Shown piece by piece: positions 23,051-32,038 of a stretch of 64,000 nucleotides of DNA. The position numbers and the translations under genes were made by a program. Positions within the stretch are counted from its first letter, which is position 1. The number at the start of each line of letters is the position of its first letter. The DNA lies in contig DASXMR010000013.1 in assembly GCA_036495525.1 (NCBI GenBank), forward strand, positions 1 to 64,000. Direction: 5' to 3'. The stretch comes from DASXMR01 sp036495525 (GTDB taxonomy: Bacteria > Actinomycetota > Actinomycetes > Streptosporangiales > Streptosporangiaceae). Under the pieces are notes generated by a model. That model saw only the letters and a list, made by a program, of their open reading frames with translations, was not told the origin of the DNA and ran no database searches.

Positions 23051-24493
23051 CTACCAGGTGACGCCGATCCGGAAGCGCCGCAACGAGCTGCCGGGCGTGC
23101 GGGAAGGGTGCCAGCCCATGGTCTTGCCGCGGGCACCGTCCCAGATCGCGAACACGTGCGCCCAGCCGCGCGCCACTCCGAGCGACCATACCGACGGGCC
23201 GTAAGCGGAGTTATGCCAGAGCGGGTAGAGCACGAACCCGGTGAGCATGGCCGGCCCGAGGACGAAGAAATTGCGCAGCTTCACCTGGCCCGGCATGACA
23301 GCAAGCAGGACGATCGGAATGACAGGCCCGAAGAACGTCAGCAAGCCGGTGTAGGCGTAGTAGAAGAATCCGGAGATATAGGTCAGCCGGGCGGGGATGC
23401 TCATCGGCACGGTCCACATACGGCGGGAAAAGACCACGCCGGCATTGCCAGTGCACCAGCGGTACTGCTGCCGGACGAACGCATCCAGGTTGTCGGGGCA
23501 GATTCCGACAGACAGCACGACCGGCAGGTAGCGGACCGACCAGCCAGCACGCCGGACGTCGAGGCCGGTATGCACGTCCTCGGCATAGGGGATCAGCGTC
23601 GGGCCGCCCTGCGGCTGAAGGGCGGCCCGCCGGTAGACCGCTGAGGTGCCGACGCACACGGCTGCCCCGAAGCGGTCCCTTGCCACCTGGATGGAGCGGT
23701 AGAAGACCTCCTGGATCGCGCCGGCTGCGTTCTCGATCCAGGTCTGGCCTGGGCTTTCCCGGAAGAACTGCGGTGACTGGACGATGGCGACGCCGGGGTC
23801 ATCCAGGTAGGGCAGCGTCTCGGCCAGGAGGTCGGCACGAGGCGCGAAGTCGGCATCCAGGATGAGCACGAATTCCCCGCTGCTGCGGGCGAAGGCGTAG
23901 CGCAAGTTGCCGCTCTTCTTGTAGGAGCGGTTATCCGGGCGGCGCAGGTACCGGAAGCCGAAGGACGCACAGAGAAGGCGAGCCTCGTCGCTGGGGCCGT
24001 CGTCGAGTACGTAAGCCCTGGCAGACCCGGTGTAGCTCGCGATGAGCCCGGCTACGGCAGTCCAGGTGTTCCCCAGGACCTCGACCGGCTCGCCGCAGAT
24101 CGGCAGGAAGATGTCGACGCTCGGATATTCAGCTGGCCGCCACGCGCGGACCAGCGCATCATGCGCCGCGAGGTCGAAGCCCCTGCCGGTGAAGTTCACC
24201 GGCAGGCTGATCAGCTGATAGATGACGTAGCTAGCGGTGAAGATCATGAACGGCCAGAGCAGCGGCTGCTGAAACTCCAGCCTGAGCTGGCTGAAAATCA
24301 GGCAGCCGGAGCCGATGACGAGAATGGTGGCCAGGTAGGCCAGATTCCGGTAGGCGTAGGCGTGCTTCTCGCTGTCATCCGGGGGGTGCGGCAGCACCGG
24401 GCCCGGCCTCACGTCTGGCCGGGATCGCGACCGCATGGCCAGGTCCGCCTCCTGACTGGGGGTGCTTCCCGGCATCGGACGGGTGGTGGTCAT
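23051..24493 (-). CDS. Cellulose-synthase-like GT2 synthase, copy A (cut by amber codon)
   Basis: Processive membrane GT2 enzyme, 480 residues as written. Two N-terminal helices (about 50-70 and 78-100) precede the catalytic domain with D-D-G-P-S-D, D-A-D in L-I-L-D-A-D-F, E-D in P-Y-A-E-D-V-H-T-G-L-D and Q-Q-Y-R-W, the set used by BcsA-type synthases. C-terminal helices follow. No PilZ domain is present. The start overlaps the GH26 copy B stop (ATGA). The frame ends at TAG (23053-23051) where paralogue copy B reads Trp; the homologous sequence continues in frame for 49 codons to a TGA that overlaps the next gene. The lost part is the last transmembrane helix or helices, so topology may be altered. 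Confidence 0.8.
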   Translation of the reverse strand: MTTTRPMPGSTPSQEADLAMRSRSRPDVRPGPVLPHPPDDSEKHAYAYRNLAYLATILVIGSGCLIFSQLRLEFQQPLLWPFMIFTASYVIYQLISLPVNFTGRGFDLAAHDALVRAWRPAEYPSVDIFLPICGEPVEVLGNTWTAVAGLIASYTGSARAYVLDDGPSDEARLLCASFGFRYLRRPDNRSYKKSGNLRYAFARSSGEFVLILDADFAPRADLLAETLPYLDDPGVAIVQSPQFFRESPGQTWIENAAGAIQEVFYRSIQVARDRFGAAVCVGTSAVYRRAALQPQGGPTLIPYAEDVHTGLDVRRAGWSVRYLPVVLSVGICPDNLDAFVRQQYRWCTGNAGVVFSRRMWTVPMSIPARLTYISGFFYYAYTGLLTFFGPVIPIVLLAVMPGQVKLRNFFVLGPAMLTGFVLYPLWHNSAYGPSVWSLGVARGWAHVFAIWDGARGKTMGWHPSRTPGSSLRRFRIGVTW

Positions 24494-25521
24494 GGCCGCT
24501 TTCCCCTCGCACCGTCCCGGTATGCGGCGATGGCGGCCGGGCTGCTCAGCTGCCAGTCCTGCTGCTGCTTGACGTTGAACCAGACGAATCCGAGCAGGCC
24601 GTAGGCGCGGATGCCAGCGAACAGATTGCCGATCTTGGCCGGCTGCGCGGCCGCCGGAGCGGCCGTCTCCGTGATCAGCACCGGATCCAGCGTTAGCTTG
24701 CGCACTGCCTTGATCGTCGGCCCGAACAAGGGCGCGAACGTCCAGGACATGCGGTGGTAGTAGCCGTCGATCCCGACCCAGTTCACGTACGAGCTGCCGG
24801 GCCACCAGCGGGCGGGCGAGGGAATGCCGCCGCGCTTGTCGATGACGTTGACGGTCCACAGCCAGGTCACATTCGTGGCGCCGCGCTGCCGGAACACGGT
24901 GACGATGTGCCGCCACGCAGCGACGAAGGCGGCGGGCGACGCATGCCGGTGCGCCCACGAATACCAGTTGCCGTTCATCTCGTGGCCGAAGGAAATGATC
25001 ACCCGGGATCCGAACGCCCGGACAGCGGCGGCATAGGAGCGCAGGAAGCCGTCATAGCGCCCGCCGGCGATGGCGCTCAGGCTGATGTCGGTCGGATCGA
25101 TCTGCACAAGCGGGATCGCATGGTGCCTGACGACCGTGGCCGCGAATCGTGCCTGGAATGTTTCTGGCCAGCCGCTGTAATACACGACCAGCTTCGGGCT
25201 GATGCCCGTGGCCGCGGTAAACGCGGTCACCCCCGAGTAGGACTGAGGTGCTGGCGGGGCGAATATGCCGAGGTAGGTTCCTGGCGCATGCGCGAGAGGG
25301 GCGGTTTGCACGGCGCTCGGGCGGTCGCTACCGGTCCTGCCGTGCAGCACGGCGGTCAGGCCTGCTGCCGTTGCGGCTGCCGCGACGATGGCGGCGGCCA
25401 GGACGGCAAGTCGTCGGCGGCCGCGGAACCGGCCCGGCCCCTGGCTCGGTGGCGCTGGCAGGCGGCGGCCCGGCCGCACCCGTGCGCCGCGATGGCGTCC
25501 CTTGCCCTCTGGCTCGGTCAT
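24490..25521 (-). CDS. GH26-like membrane-anchored glycoside hydrolase, copy B
   Basis: Protein of 343 residues with a short Arg-rich cytoplasmic N-terminus (about 1-36), one transmembrane helix (37-58) and an extracytoplasmic GH26-like domain. Conserved segments: V-V-Y-Y-S-G-W-P-E, V-Q-I-D-P-T-D, acid/base Glu in S-F-G-H-E-M-N-G-N-W-Y-S-W, W-W-P-G-S-S-Y-V-N-W-V-G-I-D-G-Y-Y, and nucleophile Glu in L-I-T-E-T-A-A. Start and stop both lie in ATGA overlaps, with GH26 copy C upstream and GT2 copy A downstream. The polybasic N-terminus indicates a cytoplasm-in topology with the catalytic domain outside. Confidence 0.75.
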   Translation of the reverse strand: MTEPEGKGRHRGARVRPGRRLPAPPSQGPGRFRGRRRLAVLAAAIVAAAATAAGLTAVLHGRTGSDRPSAVQTAPLAHAPGTYLGIFAPPAPQSYSGVTAFTAATGISPKLVVYYSGWPETFQARFAATVVRHHAIPLVQIDPTDISLSAIAGGRYDGFLRSYAAAVRAFGSRVIISFGHEMNGNWYSWAHRHASPAAFVAAWRHIVTVFRQRGATNVTWLWTVNVIDKRGGIPSPARWWPGSSYVNWVGIDGYYHRMSWTFAPLFGPTIKAVRKLTLDPVLITETAAPAAAQPAKIGNLFAGIRAYGLLGFVWFNVKQQQDWQLSSPAAIAAYRDGARGKRP

Positions 25522-26567
25522 GACGTCGGCTTCGCGAGCGTACTGGCGCCCTGCTGCAGCGCAGCGAAAGCGGCAGGAGTCCTGATCCGCCAGTCGAGCG
25601 TGTGGTCGGCGTCGAACCAGACGACGCCCAGCAGCCCGTACCCGTGCACACCGGAGAACATGTTCGCGATCTTGGCTGGCTGGCCAGCAGCGGGAGCGGC
25701 GCCTGTCTCGGCGATCAGGACAGGATCGACGGTCAGCGCTCGAATAGCCTTGATGGTCGGGCCGAAGAGAGACGCGAAGGTCCACGATGGCTTGTAGTAA
25801 TAGCCGTCGATCCCCACCCAGGTGACGTACGAGCTGCCAGGCCACCATGCCGCTGGGGAGGGGATGCCGCCCTTCTGGTCCATGATGTTGACCGTCCAGA
25901 GCCAGGTCACATTGTCGGCACCCTGCTGCCGGAACACGTCGACGATGTGCCGCCACGCAGCGACGAAAAGGGCCGGCGTCACGTGCTGGTAGCCCCAAGG
26001 AAACCAGCGCCCGTTCATCTCGTGCCCGAAGCCGATGATGACGCCCCGGCCGGTGCTGGCGCCGAAGTTGGCAACCGCGGTCGCGAAGGTTTCCAGGTAG
26101 CTGTCATAAACGCCGGCCGTGATCGCCGAGAACCTGACTGCTGCCGGGTCGATCTGAACGAACGGCACCGCGTCATGATTGGCTGCCTCGACGGCGAAGG
26201 CAGTCTGAAACGGCTCTTGCCAGCCGCTGTAGTAGAGCGCGACGTTCGGGTGCACCCCGGCCAGGTCAGCCAGTGACTGGATAGGCGCGTAAGAGGCGGG
26301 AACGCCGGCCGCGTAAGCACCCAGGTACGAGGCAGGACGGGCAGGCAGAGTGACGACGACGTGGTGGCGGCTGTACTCGCCGGGGAAGATCCTGGCGTCG
26401 GGCGCCTGTACATGGCCGATCGCTGGCGTCTTGATCACCCGCGCGGTGAGCGTGCTGACCAGCAGCACGAGGCAGGCTCCGATGAAGGCTGCTACGGCCA
26501 GGGCCGGCAGCCGGGCGAGCCAGGTCCGCCGCTGCGGCCGGTGCGCGTGAATACCGGAGGAGGGCAT
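25518..26567 (-). CDS. GH26-like membrane-anchored glycoside hydrolase, copy C
   Basis: Protein of 349 residues: basic N-terminus, transmembrane helix about 20-42, then a GH26-like barrel. Motifs: L-Y-Y-S-G-W-Q-E, V-Q-I-D-P-A-A, acid/base Glu in G-F-G-H-E-M-N-G-R-W-F-P-W-G, Y-V-T-W-V-G-I-D-G-Y-Y, and nucleophile Glu in L-I-A-E-T-G-A. The R-W-F-P-W-G after the acid/base Glu is the closest of the three copies to characterised GH26 enzymes. It starts one base after the GT2 copy B stop (TGAGATG) and overlaps copy B by ATGA. It is the likely original partner of GT2 copy B. Confidence 0.77.
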   Translation of the reverse strand: MPSSGIHAHRPQRRTWLARLPALAVAAFIGACLVLLVSTLTARVIKTPAIGHVQAPDARIFPGEYSRHHVVVTLPARPASYLGAYAAGVPASYAPIQSLADLAGVHPNVALYYSGWQEPFQTAFAVEAANHDAVPFVQIDPAAVRFSAITAGVYDSYLETFATAVANFGASTGRGVIIGFGHEMNGRWFPWGYQHVTPALFVAAWRHIVDVFRQQGADNVTWLWTVNIMDQKGGIPSPAAWWPGSSYVTWVGIDGYYYKPSWTFASLFGPTIKAIRALTVDPVLIAETGAAPAAGQPAKIANMFSGVHGYGLLGVVWFDADHTLDWRIRTPAAFAALQQGASTLAKPTS

Positions 26568-26568
26568 C

Positions 26569-28110
26569 TCAGGTTGCCTTCTTGCCGGGGAAAATTAGCC
26601 GGCCCACCACGAGGGCATTGAGCAGGCCGAACGCCGCCACTATCCCGAACCTGGGCGAGCCGGTCTGCAGTATCCGCCAGCCGGCCAGGATGAGCCACGC
26701 GGCTGCCAGGCCCCCGTTCCATACCGTGACACCCCACCAGAACCGGCGGGTCGCGTCCTTCGGGCCCCGCGAAGGCTGCCAGGACATCACCTTTCCGCGC
26801 GCGTAATCCCAGATAGCCAGGATCTGCGCCCAGCCGACTGCGATGGCCAGGGGCCATGTCCTCGGCGAATAGGGCGCGTTGTGCCACAGCGGGTAGAGGA
26901 CCGTGCCGGTAATCACCGCCGGGAGCAGCAGCAGGGCATTACGGAGCCTGATCTCGCCCGGCAGGAAGGCCAGCAGCGTGATGGGAATGAGGGGCAGAAT
27001 GAGCGTGCGCAGGCCGGTCGTGAGGTTCCAGAGCCAGCCGGCGAGGTAGGGCAGCCGTGCCGTCCATGGCATGGCCACCCGCCACATATGCCTGGTCCAG
27101 ATCAGCGATGTGGCACCGCAGCACCACCGGTACTGCTGGCGCATGAAGGCGTCCAGGGTGGCCGGGCAGATCCCGGCGGCGAGCGGCACCGGCACGTACC
27201 TGAGCTGATAGCCGTGGTATCGCATGTCAAGGCCGGTATGGGAATCCTCGGCGTACGGGATCTGGGTAAAGCCGTCAGACAGCTCGAGGGCGGCACGGCG
27301 GTACACGGCGTTCGACCCCACGCACAGCGCGGAGCCGAACCGGTCCCTGGACACCTGCACAACGCGGTAGAAGACCTCCAGCGTGACGCTGGCCGCTCGC
27401 TCTACCCAGGACTGGCGCCGGTTCACCCGGAAGAACTGGGGGCTCTGGACGATCCCGGTCTGCGGGTCGTCCAGATACGGCAGCGTCTGAGCAAGGAAGT
27501 CGCTGCGCGGCCGGAAATCCGCGTCGAAGATCGCGATGTGCTCGCTGGCGGTATGGCGGAAGGCATAGTTGAGATTGCCGGCCTTCTTGAACTGCCGCAG
27601 CTCCGGCCGCCGGACATAGGTAAACCCGAAAGACGGGGCGAGGTCGCGCGCCCGGTCGCTTGGGCCGTCGTCGAGCACAAAAGCATACGCGTCACCTGGA
27701 TAGCCCTGGATGAGCTCGAAGACGCCGGTCCAGGTATTCCGCAGCACCTCGATGGGCTCGCCGCAGATCGGCAGGAAAATGTCGACGGTCGGATGGCTAG
27801 CCGGGCGCCAGCTGGTTATCCGGCTGGTGTGCTGGTCGAGGTCAAACCCGCGACCGGAATAGTTCACCGGAATGCTCACTGCCTGATAAATCAGGTATAG
27901 CACGGTATAGAGGGCGAACGGCAAGGCAGCCCGGTTATCCACCTCGAAGAACACCTGCGCCACAAGGACATAGACGGCGCTGATGGCGAGCGCGCTGGCC
28001 AGGTACGGAAGTGACCGCCAGGCGTAGGACTCCGTCTCGCTCTCGTCGGGTGGCTGCGGCAGAACGAGCGCACCTGCCCGATGGCGCCCGGCAGCGACGA
28101 CGCTGATCAT
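26569..28110 (-). CDS. Cellulose-synthase-like GT2 synthase, copy B
   Basis: Processive GT2 membrane synthase of 513 residues, the intact paralogue of the amber-cut copy. N-terminal helices at about 35-55 and 62-84. Catalytic motifs: V-D-I-F-L-P-I-C-G-E-P-I-E-V near 108, D-D-G-P-S-D near 145, F-D-A-D-F near 196, Y-A-E-D-S-H-T-G-L-D near 284, Q-Q-Y-R-W near 323. About five C-terminal helices end in R-L-I-F-P-G-K-K. Without PilZ it is probably not c-di-GMP activated in the BcsA way. The nucleotide sugar is unknown; UDP-Glc or GDP-Man are candidates given the GH26 partners. ATGA overlap with the GT-C gene upstream. Confidence 0.82.
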   Translation of the reverse strand: MISVVAAGRHRAGALVLPQPPDESETESYAWRSLPYLASALAISAVYVLVAQVFFEVDNRAALPFALYTVLYLIYQAVSIPVNYSGRGFDLDQHTSRITSWRPASHPTVDIFLPICGEPIEVLRNTWTGVFELIQGYPGDAYAFVLDDGPSDRARDLAPSFGFTYVRRPELRQFKKAGNLNYAFRHTASEHIAIFDADFRPRSDFLAQTLPYLDDPQTGIVQSPQFFRVNRRQSWVERAASVTLEVFYRVVQVSRDRFGSALCVGSNAVYRRAALELSDGFTQIPYAEDSHTGLDMRYHGYQLRYVPVPLAAGICPATLDAFMRQQYRWCCGATSLIWTRHMWRVAMPWTARLPYLAGWLWNLTTGLRTLILPLIPITLLAFLPGEIRLRNALLLLPAVITGTVLYPLWHNAPYSPRTWPLAIAVGWAQILAIWDYARGKVMSWQPSRGPKDATRRFWWGVTVWNGGLAAAWLILAGWRILQTGSPRFGIVAAFGLLNALVVGRLIFPGKKAT

Positions 28111-30026
28111 GTCCGCTGCCAGATGGAGTAGTAGCTGCCGTAATAGGTGGCCGGATAGGCCACCGTCTTGACCAGCCGGTAGCGGTGACTGGCGATCATG
28201 TCGGCCACGATCTGCTGGTCGAGCGCGGGGGTTGCCGTCGAGTTGAGCGCGACCAGGGTGAAGTACCCGCGCGCGATGAGCCCGGCGTAGACACCAGGCC
28301 GCCCGGAAGCCGAGACGGATGTCTGCCCGACGCTGTCGCCATTCGGCAGCGTCACGGCCCAGGTGGTCGACCAGCGCTGCCAGCCAATCGACGTGCCCAG
28401 GTAGTAGCGGGCCGGTGACGGCGCCTCTACCAGCAGCGGCCCGCTGGCGTGCTCGGCCAGCGGCCGGAGCGCCGCCACGAACTCAGCTGAGTTGGGCCAC
28501 CCGAACATGGCCTGGGCCTGTGCCAGCCCGGCCGGCACCAGCGGGACCGCCAGCGCCGCGCAGCTACCCACTATCGCGCTCCTGGCCATCCACTGCCGCA
28601 GCTGCCAAGCCTTTCCCACGCCGTACCCGATGCCGATGGCGGCCAGCCACATGCCGAAGTCGACGTGCTTGTCGAGTGAGGTGGTGGTGTGCACGCGGGC
28701 CTGCTCAAAGGGCACCAGGGCCATCGAGAGCAGCAGGATCACGATCAGCACCCGGCGGGACCCCCGCTCGGCGATCAGCGCGACGGCGGTCGCCGCCACC
28801 GACAGGGCGGCCACGGGCCAGGTCCAGGACAGCGCCTGGTTGAGCACGGCGGATGTGGCAATCGTGCCATCTGCCCGGTCGAGCACGGTGGCCCCGAGTC
28901 CGGTGCTGTAGCCGCTGCCAGCCAGGGTAAAGAACGCGATCATGAGGGCGACGACATAGGCACCGAGCAGTGCGGCGCGCATCGCGGCCGCCCTGGCGCC
29001 GATCTGCGGCCACGGCACCAGCAGGGCGACGGCGATGATCACCGGATCGAAGATCGCGGACGAGTAGGTCGTCGCGTTGGCCAGGGACAGGGCGACGGCC
29101 CCCCCGATCACCCAGCCAGCGCGCTCCCGCTGGTCCGCCGACCTGACGACGCACCAGACTGCGAGCGCCATGAGGAAGGTCGACAGCGGATCGAAGGTGG
29201 CGAACGCGCCGAGCTTCAGAGTGGGCCCGGTTACCGCCCAGAGAGCCGCGGCGATAAAGCCGGCCGGCCGGCCAAACAGGCGTGAGGTAGTCGCGTACAG
29301 CAGCGTCGTCGCTGCCAGCATGAAGCACAAGGACAGCGCCCGGGCGCCGGCCAGGCCAGCGAGGCTATCCGCCAGCGCGCCGATCGGCGGGTAGATAACC
29401 GGCGCGCCGGAGAAGTAGGACGGCAGGTCAGGGATCGCCGCGCCGTGCAGCCAGTGCGCCCACTCAAGGTGGCCTGCCCAGAGGTACAGGGCCTCGTCGG
29501 TGAACGCGGTGTTGCTGTGCATCAGCCGGAGCGACAGGCTCGCCTGCAGCGTGAGTACGACCAGCAAGGGCAGTCCGGGCAGGTAGGCCAGAGTCGGGAC
29601 TGACCGGGCTTCCCGCCGCTCAGCGAGCGCCGGGGTCTGGCCTGGGCCTGGTGATGCATCCGGCACTTCCCGGTCTGCCAGCGGCGGTATTTCGAGCGAC
29701 CGGGTCGTGGCGGTCAGGTCCTTGCCAGCGCCGGGGCGGGCAGTTGCTGCCGCGTCGGCGCTGACCGCGGCTGAAGCAGAGCCTGCCGCCTTGACCGCGC
29801 GTTCAGCGGCAGCGAGCCGCAAGATCGCGGACATCCCCGCGACCTGAGTCTCCTGGTGCTGGTCCGGCGGATCCGCTGGCGAGCAGCGGGTCGATGCCGC
29901 CGGGTCGGCAGCCGAGACGGCCGGCTCAGCTGCGGAGTGCAGTTCCCAGTGCCGTCGGCGCCGCCGCCAGGCAGCCGCAGCGGCCTCACCGGCGGGTGGC
30001 TGGCCAGTCTCCCGTGTGCTGGTCAT
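28107..30026 (-). CDS. GT39/PMT-like GT-C membrane glycosyltransferase, copy A
   Basis: Polytopic membrane protein of 639 residues with a long Ala/Arg/Pro-rich cytoplasmic N-terminus (1-145) and about ten helices from residue 150. After helix 1, in the first periplasmic loop, T-A-F-T-D-E-A-L-Y-L-W-A-G-H matches the acidic catalytic D-E of GT-C enzymes such as protein mannosyltransferases that use polyprenyl-phosphate sugars. E-W-A-H-W-L-H-G-A and F-S-G-A-P-V-I-Y-P-P-I-G-A are shared with the adjacent paralogue. The ATG at 30026 overlaps the stop of copy B by 4 nt, supporting the long N-terminus. It could transfer a sugar to the polymer or to a surface protein. Confidence 0.72.
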   Translation of the reverse strand: MTSTRETGQPPAGEAAAAAWRRRRRHWELHSAAEPAVSAADPAASTRCSPADPPDQHQETQVAGMSAILRLAAAERAVKAAGSASAAVSADAAATARPGAGKDLTATTRSLEIPPLADREVPDASPGPGQTPALAERREARSVPTLAYLPGLPLLVVLTLQASLSLRLMHSNTAFTDEALYLWAGHLEWAHWLHGAAIPDLPSYFSGAPVIYPPIGALADSLAGLAGARALSLCFMLAATTLLYATTSRLFGRPAGFIAAALWAVTGPTLKLGAFATFDPLSTFLMALAVWCVVRSADQRERAGWVIGGAVALSLANATTYSSAIFDPVIIAVALLVPWPQIGARAAAMRAALLGAYVVALMIAFFTLAGSGYSTGLGATVLDRADGTIATSAVLNQALSWTWPVAALSVAATAVALIAERGSRRVLIVILLLSMALVPFEQARVHTTTSLDKHVDFGMWLAAIGIGYGVGKAWQLRQWMARSAIVGSCAALAVPLVPAGLAQAQAMFGWPNSAEFVAALRPLAEHASGPLLVEAPSPARYYLGTSIGWQRWSTTWAVTLPNGDSVGQTSVSASGRPGVYAGLIARGYFTLVALNSTATPALDQQIVADMIASHRYRLVKTVAYPATYYGSYYSIWQRT

Positions 30027-31630
30027 GTGCCGGGCTCGTATCGCCAGATCACGTATGTGCCGTGCAGGCCGTAAGGGATGACCTGGACGATGTGGTAGTG
30101 GTGATTTCGCCGCAAGTCGGCCGCGATGCTGTGGTCAAGGGCCGTCGTGTCGGCGAAGTTCAGCGCCACCAGGGAGAAGTAGCTTGCCGTGATGTACTCG
30201 GCGAAGACGCCGGAGTTACCGGCGCCGGTGACCCCGGCGGCACTGGTGGGTCCACCCGTACTGGCTCCGGACGGCAGCGTTATGTTGCGGGTGCCTGACC
30301 AGCGTTGCCACTGATGGCCAGCTGGCAGGTAGTACTCGGCGATGGACGGGTCCTCGACCAGCAGGTGCCCGCCGCCCTGGTCAGCCAGCGGCCGGAGAAT
30401 GGCGGTGAAGCTGGCCGAGCTTGGCCAGCTAGTCGCGAAACTACGTGACTGACTGGCGCCGAGAGTCACCGGAAGGATCAGCGCAGTGACGCAGGCGCCG
30501 CAGGTTAGCGCCTGGTTGCGGCCTTCTGGTGCGGCCGCGATCAGCTTGTCGGCCGCGTAACCAGCGGCGATCGCGGCGAACCAGGCACCGAGGCCGACGT
30601 GCTTGTTCAGCGAGGCTGCCGTGTGCAAGCGCGCCTGGTCCAGCGGGCCGAGCAGCGCCGCGGCCGCCAGCACGGCCAGCAGCAGGGTCTGCGGCCTGGA
30701 TTGCCTGCCAGCCAAGCTGATGATGATGGCGGCGACCGCGAGGACGACGACGGTCCAGGTCCAGTTCCAGGTGTCAGCGAGCACGGCAAGCGGCGATGCA
30801 GCGCCGGGAGCACGGGCGAGGGTAGTCCGCTCGATGCCGCCGAGGTAGGTGCTGCCGCCGGCCAGCAGGCCCGCGGTGAGCAGCACTGCCGTGACGGCGG
30901 CGAGGATCCCGCACCTGGCCGCAGCGAGCCGGCCACCCGGTCGCGGCATAGCGGTCAGCAGCGCGAGGGCGATCACCGCCAGGTCGAACAGCGCGGAGGA
31001 GTACGAAGCGGCGTTGGCGAGCGCGAGTGCCGCGCCTGCGACGATCATCCAGCCGGTCGCGTCCCTCCGGTCGCCTGCCCGGATAACACACCAGGCGGCG
31101 AACGCAACCAGCGCGGCCGCCATGGCATCGAAGGTGGCGAAGGAGCCCAGATGCAGCGTCGGCCCGAGCACGGCGAACAGCGCCGCAGCGAAGAACGCCG
31201 CCCGGCGGCCGAACAGCCGCCGGGTGCTGTCCCAGAGCAAGACTGTCGTCCCGAGCATGAAGATCAGGGACAGGACGCGGGCGCCGGTCAGCCCGCCGAT
31301 GCTGTCGGCAATGGCGCCGAGCGGCGGGTAGATCACCGGAGCGCCAGAGAAGTACGCCGCGAACGGCGGCACCGGCGCGCCGTGCAGCCAGTGCGCCCAT
31401 TCCAGATGTCCGGCCCAAAGGTAGGCGGCCTCATCCTCAAACGCAGTGTCCGCTCGCAGCAAGCGCGCCGACAGGACGACCTGAACGGTGAGAATGATCA
31501 CCAGCGCCCAGAAGGCCCAGCCGCCAAGCCAGAGGGTCCGCTTTCCGCGGTGCGCGCCGGCTGATATCACCCGGGGCTGGCTAGATCCTGATCTGGTGTC
31601 TTGAGTTGCAGCCCGTGCTGGCTGCGGCAT
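30023..31630 (-). CDS. GT39/PMT-like GT-C membrane glycosyltransferase, copy B
   Basis: First gene of the operon, 535 residues, about ten helices. The loop-1 motif T-A-F-E-D-E-A-A-Y-L-W-A-G-H contains the acidic pair of GT-C enzymes, and E-W-A-H-W-L-H-G-A-P and F-S-G-A-P-V-I-Y-P-P-L-G-A-I match copy A. Unlike copy A it has only about 30 cytoplasmic residues before helix 1. ATG 31630 is chosen because AGGGGGG is 7 nt upstream; a TTG at 31636 would leave no room. Copies A and B are tandem paralogues, clearly homologous but diverged, so the duplication is old. Confidence 0.72.
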   Translation of the reverse strand: MPQPARAATQDTRSGSSQPRVISAGAHRGKRTLWLGGWAFWALVIILTVQVVLSARLLRADTAFEDEAAYLWAGHLEWAHWLHGAPVPPFAAYFSGAPVIYPPLGAIADSIGGLTGARVLSLIFMLGTTVLLWDSTRRLFGRRAAFFAAALFAVLGPTLHLGSFATFDAMAAALVAFAAWCVIRAGDRRDATGWMIVAGAALALANAASYSSALFDLAVIALALLTAMPRPGGRLAAARCGILAAVTAVLLTAGLLAGGSTYLGGIERTTLARAPGAASPLAVLADTWNWTWTVVVLAVAAIIISLAGRQSRPQTLLLAVLAAAALLGPLDQARLHTAASLNKHVGLGAWFAAIAAGYAADKLIAAAPEGRNQALTCGACVTALILPVTLGASQSRSFATSWPSSASFTAILRPLADQGGGHLLVEDPSIAEYYLPAGHQWQRWSGTRNITLPSGASTGGPTSAAGVTGAGNSGVFAEYITASYFSLVALNFADTTALDHSIAADLRRNHHYHIVQVIPYGLHGTYVIWRYEPGT

Positions 31631-32038
31631 GGGCAAACCCCCCTGCCCGAAGTCCCGAAGTCGCAGTCGCGTCTGCCGCCCTGGGGCGGCGCACTCTGTG
31701 TGCTAGCTATCACTCTCCGTATCAATGCGCTCCTAACGGAACACTGCATACGAAAAGTACATGCCGACGTTGATCGCTAAGGCATCTTTACCGAATTGCG
31801 ACAGCGCGATGCGCGAGAACCTTCGGCTCTGCCGCGGCTGAATAGCTAATTGCGCTCTTCTTTCGCAGAAGGCATTTCAGCCAGCCCTGCGGCGGCGGGC
31901 GGAGACTCGCAGCGCATCCGCTGACAGCACCGATATCGGGACAATAGCTCACCCTGGTTGATTTATCAGACCATGATGTGCTGCGCTGTCTTTCGGAGAA
32001 GGCGCACCCGCAGCGCTGCCTCCGAGGGGGTCGGGGTA
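31631..32038. other. Divergent promoter region of the exopolysaccharide operon
   Basis: 408 bp between two divergent starts, visibly richer in A/T than the surrounding genes, especially 31690-31880. It must contain promoters for both the seven-gene operon and the membrane protein to the right. AT-rich segments occur near 31710-31770, but no -10/-35 pair is certain. No small gene or riboswitch was recognised. An in-frame ATG at 31958 upstream of the right-hand gene lacks a ribosome binding site. Confidence 0.35.

Noticed and set aside
23051..23053. TAG as the natural, ancestral end of GT2 copy A
   Set aside because: Forty-nine in-frame homologous codons follow and end in the operon's usual ATGA overlap, so the ancestral end was at 22901.
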